64,000 bases of DNA from NCBI RefSeq assembly GCF_000972845.2, contig NC_040025.1, positions 22,428,037-22,492,036 of the forward strand. Direction: 5' to 3'. The notes under the pieces were generated by a model that had not been told where the DNA came from, searched no databases, and saw only the letters and a list, made by a program, of their open reading frames with translations. Position numbers and translations under genes: made by a program. Origin of the DNA: Larimichthys crocea. Taxonomy: Eukaryota > Chordata > Actinopteri > Sciaenidae. Below, piece by piece: positions 50,517-61,452 of this stretch; position 1 is the first letter of the stretch; each line of letters begins with the position of its first letter.

Positions 50517-52170
50517 ATCATGGATTTATGGTTTTAGTATTTTTCAAAGAAAACATTCCCACAAGCTGACACAAAAATGTGTCTATGATTCTCTATGGGT
50601 GGGATGAAATAGCAAAAATAGGACATACAATATGCTTAAAAAGCAGACAATAACAAACAGCTAAATAAACATATAGGTGTGTCGCATACAAAGCCATTTA
50701 TATTGTTGCTGTCAACAATTTGGTTGATCTAAGCAGGTGTGTGTCCGAGGGGGTTCACTTGCCGCCAGGGCCATGTGTGATTGATAGTGACAGCGACATA
50801 GAGTTCCCACGATTCTTAAAGAACGGAACGGATTAATGATGAATAACCGTTTGTCAAATTAATGATTGATTACTTGTTTGAGAGCCAAGTAATCGGTAAT
50901 TGTGGTCTGTTCAGCATTAATTTGCTTCTTGTTGTCGTCTTGCTTGTTGCTTAGGTATAATCACACACAAACTTCCCATTAAAAACAAACAGTCCACTGG
51001 ATACAGCAGACAATTAATATTATATCTTGCCAACAGTAGACTGTTCTTTCCCTGTACACAGGACTGTAAATCAATCAAAGCTTCATGTAGAAAGGCAGTT
51101 GACTGATAATCTCTGGTGCCACACAGGCTTTCAGGATGTTTACCAGCAGTGGGAGCTGTTATGCTTCGGTATACTGCTTGACATGCATAATCGTTCATAT
51201 TCTGCATTACTGTTGACTCTACAGCAATCAGCTGAAGAAATATTTGCATCTTATTGCTGAATTAGCAGCACCGTCTCAGGACGGCAGAATTTAACACTGT
51301 CAAGCCACCTCTTTTTAATGGATTTATTTATCGTAACGGCAGCGTTTCTCTCTAATCCTGGTGCATTGCAACTGATGTATGTCTGTGTTTCTTTAACTTA
51401 ACTGATGTCTTTTACACCATCACTGCTATTATTATGCGGGAGGGGGATGTGTCAGCACTCTCAGCAGGCAGTAATGTATGTCAGATGGACCTCTCAGATC
51501 CTCCCTTCTTATCAAAGACTGCTGTTTGTCAGGAATAGCATCCGGGGCCCACTCAGTCACCTTAAGAGAGCAGAAGATTAGGTCAGAGGTGTTGTTAACT
51601 GCTTTATTCACTGGAGATCTGCAGGAAATCAAATCACACCACATCAACGCTCTCATCTGAAATGAGGGGAGAGACTGGTGTGTCAGGCTCTGCTTGGACC
51701 TATTTTACCTATTTTCATTTATGTACTGATCACTGGTGTGCAATCAAATGTACAGCAGCTGAAACCTGCATGTGACAGATCTCTTCAAAGAGAGAACGAG
51801 TACATAACTACCACTACTGCTTACAGTGTTTCTCTCTGGTCAGTCAGAAGTGTTAACAGCAAGCAGTAAGCCTGTTCTTTCTCTGTTTCACTATCCTCCG
51901 ATTAGCCTTGATTTGGCCTCTCTTCCTTTCTGTCTGTTTATGGTAGTCTTTCAAGCTCACACACACACATATAACATTCTGTCTGTGGTGACGTTTCTGT
52001 GACTCCATCTTACCGCCCATTGTTCATGTTTGACAACTGCAAAGAAATTAGCAGTCTTTGGCATGATTCATCATCTTTCAATCGACTGGTTGCTAAGGTG
52101 ATGAATTCACGGTGTATGTGCAGAGTGCTGAAATCCTGTAGAGTGTGTGGAGAGCAGTGTTCTCACTTTG

Positions 52171-52212
52171 ACACACACACACACACACACACAGACACAC
52201 ACACACACACAC
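52171..52212. repeat. (CA)n microsatellite
   Basis: CA repeats interrupted once by a G; it produces His-Thr frames that are not genes. Confidence 0.95.
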
Positions 52213-52366
52213 TGACTAGGTTGTGATTTCAGTGGGACTTAAAACGTTGGGGTTCTTTCCTCTCCTGGTTGATGTAAGAGGGTTCAGAGGAAAAGAAGCC
52301 CCAGATGCTGGTGGTTAAACCTCTCACTGTGCGCACAAATGTCACTCTCATCAGCAAACACTTCCA

Positions 52367-52418
52367 GACACACACACTCACACAGACACACACACACACA
52401 CACACAGACACACACACA
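52367..52418. repeat. (CA)n microsatellite, imperfect
   Basis: A second CA-rich array about 150 bases after the first and in the same orientation, with CAGA interruptions. Confidence 0.92.
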
Positions 52419-52944
52419 TTCAAACACGACACCTCCCACGCTCTCATCTGCACACGATCACACAACAACCGCTTCAAAGCCACACATATTCATCAGCCCT
52501 CTCTAAAGTCCTTTTTATCATATCTCATCACTCACATGCTCAACAGCCACACAGATTTTGGGGGTTGTAAACTAGAGCATGGCAGGTAGCAAGATAAACA
52601 CCTGGGTCAGGCTTGATACCAGCAAGTTGGCTTTTGTCATACAGTTAGACCTGTATGGATAGCTTTTCTGCCTCGCCTTCGGTGTACAGTTGAGGGGCCA
52701 CTTTGTTGATTTCCAACCTGAATCTTGTGTGATGTGGTGCACACAATGTAGCCGAAATGAACTTAAATCCAATATGCCTGATTGCTGAACTACAGATGTG
52801 CCAAAATCTGCCAAGCTGGACTAAAACCCATCCAAAGCTACTAACAGGAGCTGACTCTCAGTCCAAATCATTTTTCACAAGTCTACACCCCCAAAACCTC
52901 AGCAACACATAACTAAAACAAGGTTTTTGACAAGGGTCCCTTTA

Positions 52945-53180
52945 GAGCTGAACGATTAGTAGATGAATCCGTTGATTGAACATTTTTCAGAAACTATTTT
53001 GATAATTGATTTGATGATTGTTTGATTGAAAATGCCAACCATTTTGTGGCTTCTCCAAAAATAATGTGAACTGAATATCTTTCGACATTTGAACGTCACC
53101 ATGGCCTTGATAATGGATCAATGTCGCACTGTATATTCCCTATATATTATTTTTGGAAATGTACTGAGATTTGATTTAGA
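52945..53180. repeat. Dispersed repeat E, copy 2
   Basis: Contains gagctgaacgattagtagat, aactattttgataattgat and attgaaaatgcc, a block order common in teleost intergenic DNA and related to 46228-46450. Confidence 0.5.
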
Positions 53181-55139
53181 TATGTACTGAGCATAACATT
53201 TAGCTGTAATGGTGTGTAAATTACCTAAAACAGACCTTTATACAATAGAACTTCCCTGTTACTTGTTACTCTGCTGACATACACATCTATATATCTGTAT
53301 CTATATGCCTGTAATACGAAAATATGAGACAATATATTGGTCTAGCCCTACAGGAAACCTTAAAATTAACATTTTCAATTTGGTTTGCCATGATAAAAAC
53401 ACTGCACAAAGCACAGAGTTATCTGGCAGAAACTACAGATTGTATGTTCACTTGTGTATTTACAAAAACACATTCAAGACTGCCACAACATCTCCAGTCC
53501 TGACAGTAGTACTGATTTTTAACGAAGCATCTTCCTTAACCATATCATCGTTTTACTATAATTAGAGTCTAATATTACAACAGATGCATCTACCACTGCC
53601 ATCAGCGACTGGCATCGCACTGCTTCCAAATGCAAGACACACAACAACAACAGTTGGACGTGTTATTATTTAACTCTTTCTCTGCATGCATAATGTCTCT
53701 TCCTTGACATGTACTGTTTCGACAGGATCAGAGTTGAGACACAATAAGCCACAGAAAGTGCTGTCCCATGTGAAAACCATTAGTTTCACGTGCAGCCATT
53801 GAGAAACTGTATTTACTTCTAAATTCGTGTATTGTAGCTATTAAGTGACTTCCTGGTAGCACAGGGTTGGACCAGCCTTTTTTCTTACACTGTTCTTTCA
53901 TGCCGTAGTCTCGACAAGAGAAAAGCAGCTTAAAGTATGGCGACGTTGTTTTGTGTTTCATTTCTAGTCATCACAGGTCAAAGGAAACAGGGGTTTTGTC
54001 AAGTGAGGGACATGAATAAGAGACTGTTTGAAGCTGGCGTATGCTCATCTGCATAGATGCATTATTAATTCCATGTGTTTGGTTCCTTCATGAACAGAGC
54101 AGTAATCCATTATGCCACTGCACTTATCATCTACAAGATGATCTTCAATTCAAAACAAAATTCTTATTCATGCGTGACTGTTAGACCAACTCACTACTCC
54201 AATTTTCCACCACAGATTAGTTTTGGTGAACCAGCATGCTTGTAAGTTTTGCAGACATTAATCATCGGGCTCATAATGTGGCGGAAGTGGGCGAAGATGA
54301 AAACGTTTAACCAGGATATGCATCAGTGGAGCTGCCGCCCTAAATTTGTCAAATTGGTCTGCAATTTAGAGGAAGTGAAGGGAAGATAGAGTTTCAAACA
54401 TGTCAGAGAATTAACACAATTTCCAATTAAGGCTTTCATTTCCTTAATGAGAGGGAGGGACAAGTGCAGATTCAGAGACAGATCAGCAGATGATGGATTG
54501 GGCTCCTCAGGGGTGTGACTAGGAATAAGCTACAAAGGCTTTACACCCCATCTGCTTGGCAACCTCATTTGACTCCTCTAGAAACGATATGCCGTTACAT
54601 TAACTTGACTTGTGAATAAAATATTTTAAAGAAGTATTTTTCCTGTAGGTATGCATGAAAATTAAAAGTGTTTCACTGTTCTCCGAGCTAACACTAGAAA
54701 TGATCAATCCCTCTTTCTGCGTCAAGAGGACTCTGTTTTGCTAACTTACTGTTATGAAACACTCCAGCATTTCTCTCAAGGCTACAAAGTCTGACAGCGT
54801 TAATTGAGGAGTTTCAGCTACAGTCTGAAAGTTGATTGAAGTCTGCTAGTTAGCCAAAGTTCCCTACAGACACAGCAGGGCCACAAAGCCTCAGGTCTGC
54901 TCATTGAATTACATGGGAGGAGGGAGGGGGTCTGATAATTGGCGTAGGAACTGACCTGCTGGAAAATTGACTGTGACTAAGTGAGAATCACGTGAGTTTG
55001 TCTGCATGACCAGCTAATATAGGTGCAGAAAGGGATCAATGCAAAAAGATCAAACTCACACATAAAAGGGTCCACATAGTTACTTTTAAGCAGCAGGGCG
55101 AAAAATTTGGCTGCGGGGGCTGTGCTTAGCGGCTGAACT

Positions 55140-55340
55140 TCGAATTGAATGCTAATATCAGCATGCTAACAATGCTGATATTAAGAATGTGTGATGGCAA
55201 CCATGCTGACCGCCTTAGTTTAGCATGTTAGCAAGTGCAGCTGGGGCTGATGGGAATAACATTTGTTTTACAGGTACTTGGTCATAAAACAAAGACATTG
55301 TGACCCCATGGCGACACTAGATAAAAAGTCATTCCTTGAG
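55140..55340 (+). repeat. Dispersed repeat D with hairpin
   Basis: Contains a perfect 12-bp inverted repeat (55153-55164 with 55172-55183, loop of 7) followed by cagctggggctgatgggaat, ggtacttggtcataaa and atggcgacactaga. I recognise this block order from other teleost noncoding DNA as an interspersed repeat, without a class name. Confidence 0.5.
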
Positions 55341-55781
55341 CCTTTCCTTTCCCAGTTTACCTTTTTGGTAAGTTGCTTTGGATGAAAGCGTCAGCTGAAT
55401 GAGTGAATGTAATGTAATGTAAACCTGTGCTGCGAGCATGGACAGATAGGTAATGGTAGTTCAGAAGGTCTAAAGTCTAAAGGCATGCACACTGTTAGTA
55501 GTTTACTTTAATCACAAGTCACGTTCAAGCTAAGACATTTGTTGACAGGAAATCAATCAGGTAATTTTAAAATTGATTAACAGGTTAAGTAGTAAAATAA
55601 AAAGCCTAAAATGTAAGGACTGGGTGTGTTTCTTTGTGTTATTGTTGGCTAGAAAAATGTATAAATGGCACCTTAAATGGGTATTTTTCTGACATTTCAT
55701 TAAAATCAATAACGCATATACTTAGACAGTCATTTTATAGACCAAACAAATGTCATATTAATAAAAATAAATATACAGAGT

Positions 55782-55812
55782 AATTAATAATAATAATAAT
55801 AATAATAATAAT
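55782..55812. repeat. (AAT)n microsatellite
   Basis: About ten AAT trinucleotide units. Confidence 0.93.
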
Positions 55813-56310
55813 GACTGTGTGATACAGTCCTAGTGCAATCAAGGCAATGCAGCAGTCAGACTGTAATCTGGCAGGCTCACACTCATACTCTGCTGGTCTT
55901 CACTGCTGCTGTGTGCTAAAGCTGCGTGCTTCTACCTGCTACATGCAGCTGCTGTTGGTGGTTACACCTCCTCCACCCCACCCTCCTGCCCCATGTTTTG
56001 GTTTCTTATTAATCATACATTCACTGGCATTTCTTGCCTTGTGCATTATGTATATCTCATCTCAGTGATAGATGTCTGCTCAGTCCCATTCTGTTACCCT
56101 CTGCATTCTCTGCTGCTTGTATGCTTGAGAGGAGCATCTCTTTTCCACCCATCAAATACAAATATAAAGCCATTTGTAGCTATAAATGGTCCAGTCTCCT
56201 TTGAGGCGAGTGTTCCTGAATTATTTAACCCTACTGCACGTCGACAGTGGTCACAGTCAAGAATAAAAATCAAACGTCAGAATAACCATATAGCATTTTA
56301 GTTAACCGTA

Positions 56311-56560
56311 AAGGTCCAGTGTGTAAGATTTAGAGGACTCTATTTACTAGAATATGAAAGAAATGGAATATAAAATTATTACCTTAGAATGAACCTTTAA
56401 TATCTACATATGCCATGGGTCCTCTTCTACAGAGTCCACCATGAATTGCCCAGAAAGGACAAACACTGGCTCTAGATAGTGCCTTTCATATTTTCCACTT
56501 GTTCACAGCCACCATAGCTTCACTTTCACACGCGAAAGGAGAGGATGAGGAGAGGGATAG
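56311..56560 (+). repeat. Dispersed repeat B, copy 2
   Basis: Starts ggtccagtgtgtaagattta like the 7272 copy, then continues through cctcttctacagagtccacc and cttgttcacagccaccatag, a block order common in teleost intergenic DNA. It is more complete than copy 1. Confidence 0.55.
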
Positions 56561-57667
56561 CAATTAGCTACACTGCTAGATAAAAAATGCTACACGTGTG
56601 GACCTCTAACCGATCAGCATGTTGTTGAAAAGAGGTGTTAATCCTGCATTAGCCACAAGGCAGATTGTCATTTCCAACCGTTTTCACCAGAAAATGAGCG
56701 TAAATAATGTTTTACACATGTGTGTGTGCTATCACTTCTAACATGGACAGACGTTTTCATTTTTAACTTCACTCTCTCCTTGCCTGCCTTCGAAATGGAC
56801 AAATGTGCATTACAGAACGCCTAATGAGTTTACGTGTGGTGGCTGATCAAAGCTGGATCAGATGAATATTTATTGTTCATGTGTGTGTGTGTGTCTGTCT
56901 GCGTCTTTTTGTTTGTGCATGTGTTTGAATGAAAAGACTCTCTGGTCATAAATGAAAGCTGCGCAGCATCTTGTGATGTGTGTCATGATTATGTACGGCT
57001 GCTGTTGAAAGGTTTAAGCCTGCTATTTTAAACACAACGCATAAAATAAAGCACTGCACACATGCATGCTCTTATCTTTGTCATTACCTCACATGTAAAA
57101 CACACACAATTGTGCCACTTCTGTCTCATCATATTTGCTTACTTACTGACACAACCCATATTAGATAATACCTCTTAAATTATGTTGCCAAAAATATGAT
57201 AGGCCCATCAGTAATCCCTGAAAGGCTTGGAACAGAACTGAGTAACCCAAATGCTAACATGATCATCCAGTACTTAGTTGCGTAAGTGTTGGTGCTCGCG
57301 TACACACAGTGGTTAGATACTGTTGTCCGTCACCCTTGTTTTCTTGAATCTTGTGATTCTGCTGCTGCACAGTATAATCTCTATATTTTCAAAGCTGTTT
57401 GTTGCTCGTCTGGGAAGCTGCTGGTATCCCTAAAGCTCTGTGCTCATCCAGGAGACAGCTCCTCACTGTCTGGTAAAGTGACAGTGTCTTACAGATCATG
57501 GCCAAACAGTGTGCTCATGTCTGCTGAGCTCAGAGTCTTACCAAGTACCAGTCTGCCCAGTTTAATATTCCAGACACCCGCCATATGAGCTCTTTCCACT
57601 AACACAGCCTTGATTCATGCCTTGCTCTGGCCTTATCCAGGCTTTTAACGCAACACACCAACAGTCA

Positions 57668-57694
57668 GTGTGTGTGTGTGTGTGTGTGTGTGTG
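57668..57694. repeat. (GT)n microsatellite
   Basis: Thirteen GT units in intergenic DNA. Confidence 0.95.
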
Positions 57695-60578
57695 CCATGT
57701 TCAATGTTTTAAAGAAGTCTCACTGTTTGTTTTGTTCCACCAAATATGAAACAACAACTGATTTCAACTGGATCATGTGGCTCAAAAGTGTTTGGCAGAG
57801 GAACACAGCAAAGGCACTGTGATAAATCATGACATGAAACAGAGCACAGCGCCTCCTGTGTTCCTTCATCTATTTTTTTTTCATACCAATTAACACACTG
57901 CCTATCACATCCATCTGCTATAGTTCATTTGATTCTGTGTGTACATTTCAAAAACAGCAGGAAAAATTCAACCAAAAAGCTGCTAGTTGGTCTTGTAACA
58001 CAGCCTTATTTTAGCACAAATGCAAATCTCAGCAATAAAAGCAACTGTACGAGTACGGTAACTCCCTTCTGCTAATTGTTTATGCTTCTTGTTACTGTAC
58101 GATTGGAAAGGTCTCTGGAGCGAGCATGTTTTAGAAATCTATCTAAAATGATTTATCTCCAGTTAAGCCATTCCCTGTTGTAGCAGCCGCATGGGCACCA
58201 TCAGTGATACTACAGTCCTTTGATGTCAACTAGCACAAAATAAAACATTTATTCAGCTACATTAATATGGGTTTTCCGCCTTCTTAAAGGATGCAAAGAC
58301 ATGCTGATATGCATGACAGAGAACGTTTCAGACTAAGCATGAGTCACGTTGGTTAATCTGTAGCTGCTCACAGCAAATTTGACACTCTGGTTACAAAATG
58401 TTTTTTTTTCTTTAATTAGTATATTTTAAACAAGAAGTACTGAACTTTCTACTAACTGCAACGCTAACAAAAATATAACAAATTAACCTCAAACAACAAT
58501 GTTATGCTGAGAATGAGTCTGTGAGCAAACCTAAGGTCCTTCATCCAATCTCAATGTTAAGCCTGACACTTCCTTTCATATTGATACGTCTATATGCAAC
58601 AGACTATTATTAGGTGGTGTGCACTATAGATCAATTTCCCCATTATTATATATTACCATAAAAGCTGTTTTAGATCAAATAATTTCAAATCCTATTGGCT
58701 ATCACCGGTTGATGATTTAGCCTGCAGGGGTAATGAACAATGTTTCTAGGATTTCAGCTGGCAGATATACAGTCATTTAAATAAAGCATATCCAGGCTAA
58801 GCCTTCCTCTGCTTCCCCTGTTTAACTTGATATGTGAAAGACACTTTTCTCCTAATTTCAGATATCTGCATATAACTTACAAAAAATACTAATAATATAA
58901 AGTTAAATGACATGGAATGTCGCAAGCCGAAAACAGAACACTTCCAGTGCCAACATCTTGATCTTGGATCACCTAAAAAGTCAATATACTTAATTCATGA
59001 AATTTTATTTGAAATCAGGCAACCTCAACTACAATGACCCAATACAAGCAGATATTAAAAGGCAGATTGACCTATAGATCTATGATGTTGACTTTTTATC
59101 ATCACATGGTACATAACAGCCGTATACAATAGCACAATGCAATTTAAACACAAAAGCTGTGACCAACAAAAAAAACCCATAGGCCAAGGTCAGCGTGGCA
59201 GATGCGGCATGCAGAAGATAATAACATCAACAACAATCAACAGCAAAACCGTCTCTTCAGAAAGAGGGTTTAGGGAAAACTCTGACGAAGGAAACTTTCG
59301 TTTTTCAGCTCAAGAAAGAGGGGTGACTTTAACTACAAGACAGTTACCATGGTAACTGACTCTGTTAACCTAAACTGTTGATTGGTAAGAAACCCTGGGT
59401 TTCTCCCGGTCTCCCCTCCCACTTATGGAGCCAGACGCACTCTTTTATTTCCCCTTTGATTCAAACTGTACCAAAGCACGTATCAAAGTGCATTAATTAG
59501 CAGCAGTTTTGTGGCTAAAGTTACCGCTTTTATGTGCTGTCAGTCATTACTCTGAATGTCGTCTTTTGCTCACACATTCAAGTATTACACATCAAGAATT
59601 AAAAACCTCTGCATGTCTTTCTTTTTTTTATATAACACTGTGACACTTAAGAGTCAGCTGTCGGTTTGTTAGAGCGGTTCCACTAAAATATTTATTGTGT
59701 TATCTCAGTTGAAACCAATGACAGTAAATATGGATTATTATGTGTTATTTACATCATTGGTTTGAACTGTAAAAATTGGTATGAAGCTTTAGACCCGTAG
59801 GATCAATTCTATCTTTATCACTCATGATGCAATGTCACACTGCTCGAAGTTTTGAAGGTGAGGCTTTTGAAACAGGCTACATATAGTCTGAATATGTTTT
59901 AACAGCATTTCAATGAATTTACTACATTTGCTGAAGTACCTGATATAAAGCCACTGAATCCAAAATAGATCCAAATAGATATCTAAAAATGTAACAAAAA
60001 AATAAATAAATCTGCTGTATTTTAACCCCAAATCAGAAAACACAATATTACAGGATCAGACATATTCTTTAAATCTTAAACTACATTTTTCATCTTCAGT
60101 TTCTGGCCCCTGTGTTTTGCACCCCTCAGATTAAAGCTGAACAAATCTTTTAAAAGTAAAATGTAGCTTACAGCCTAATACACATATCTGGTAAATAATT
60201 AATAAATGGACTGCACTGGATAAAACTTTTTTATGTTAACCCATTTTTTTTTTATGTGCTCTAACTCAGGCTTTTTTTTTTAAGATAAATGTGCACAGTC
60301 TGCATACGCATGCATTAATATCTCCAGGTCCACTTAATTAAAATAGAGACTCTGCATCTGTTGCCTCCATTGATAATGATGATTTTGCTTTCAGGCCCCA
60401 GAGAGCATCACTAAAACAGGCACTAATGCATAGACAACAGAAAGTAACGTTAGGTTGTCCTCATGTAAACACAGTTTTAACATTGATGATTTATCAGATT
60501 TTCTCTAACTCACTGACTTGATGGACCTGAGAAACTTTTATTTTGGTGGGGCGCCCTTTGAGATGAGCAAGCTAATTC

Positions 60579-61077
60579 ACTTCCGGCTACCATCTTGGTT
60601 TTGGATTAAAATAAGTTGTACGTCAACTTTGGGAAACACGTTAAAAAATCTGATTTACTGATATATTTTTATCCCAGCTTAATAAAGGATTTCTTAACCG
60701 ATCTGTAAATGTCTTCAAAACAGCAGTAAGTGTTGTTTAACAACAAACACATCATGTAACGTAAACTCACTGCGCGTTAGCATGGTAACGGGCCTCCTTC
60801 CTCTCCTCCTGCTCCTCTCTCGGCGATGACGATGCAGGAAAAAGTAATCCTCTTTCTCCAAGTTTGAGTTCTTCATGCCCCATATTTTGCCTTCTTACTT
60901 TTTTGACTACCAGATGTACAAATTGAATGCGTCTATTTAGAAAAAAAAAACCCTCTTCTTAGTTTTTTAGTTTTACTGCCCGCCACTGCTAAAACTACCG
61001 TTACGTTGTGGTAGCGTTTGATTTGAGCCACCTACGGTCCCCGCCGGGCGGCGCAACCTATATACGCCATGGTAAGT
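60579..61077 (+). promoter_or_regulatory. Candidate promoter and first exon ending ATG|GT
   Basis: An ETS-type ACTTCCGG (60579-60586) sits next to a YY1-type CCATCTTG (60590-60597). A pyrimidine-rich stretch follows, then a GC-rich pocket (ccccgccgggcggcgc) in otherwise AT-rich DNA. This leads to cgccATG (ATG 61069-61071) immediately followed by gtaagt. ETS/YY1 promoters and a first exon ending right after the start codon are typical of some housekeeping genes. No second exon was recognised in the remaining 2.9 kb, so this is only a candidate. Confidence 0.3.
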
Positions 61078-61228
61078 GTCCACAAGCTTAAATATCGCAT
61101 GCGGTCATACATTCATACATTATATTTCCTCCATTGTCTTGTGATAATGAGTTAACTTCATTTGTTTTCTCTCGAGTTATTTATTTTTCATTATCTTATA
61201 TTATCGAACAAATGTTATCCTGAGATAA

Positions 61229-61452
61229 ATCAAATCAGATTTTATTTGTATAGCTCAAAGTCACAAAGTACATTTGCCTCAGAGGGCTTTACAATCTGTA
61301 CAGGGAGTGACACCCTCTGTCCTTAGACCCTCGGTTCGAGTGAGGAAAAACTTGCCCACAAAAACCCTTTTAACAGGGAAAAAAGGTGGAAGAAACCTCA
61401 GGAAGAGCCACAGAGGAGGGATCCCTCTCCCAGGACAGACAGACATGAGATC
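61229..61452 (+). repeat. Dispersed repeat C, copy 3 (most complete)
   Basis: About 220 bases: aaatcaaatcagattttatt, atagctcaaagtcacaaagt, ctcagagggctttacaatct, ctgtccttagaccctc, gaggaaaaacttgccc, gaagaaacctcaggaagagc, ggatccctctcccaggacag. The short size and high identity to the 50394 copy suggest a SINE-like or other short interspersed element active fairly recently. No internal polymerase III boxes were identified with confidence. Confidence 0.8.

Larger units (their letters stand above)
50517..55139. other. Intergenic, no gene recognised
   Basis: Contains two CA microsatellites (52171-52212 and 52367-52418) and a repeat E copy (52945-53180). Small frames on both strands lack family features. 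Otherwise nothing recognised. Confidence 0.6.
55341..61228. other. Intergenic, no confirmed gene
   Basis: Holds an AAT array (55782-55812), a repeat B copy (56311-56560), a GT array (57668-57694) and a palindrome at 59343-59356. At 60579-61077 there is a promoter-like stretch ending in ATG plus a splice donor. The rest is AT-rich and featureless to my reading. Confidence 0.6.

Noticed and set aside
52141..52483. Tandem CA arrays as a possible CRISPR-like repeat array
   Set aside because: They are plain dinucleotide microsatellites with no spacer structure, in a vertebrate genome.
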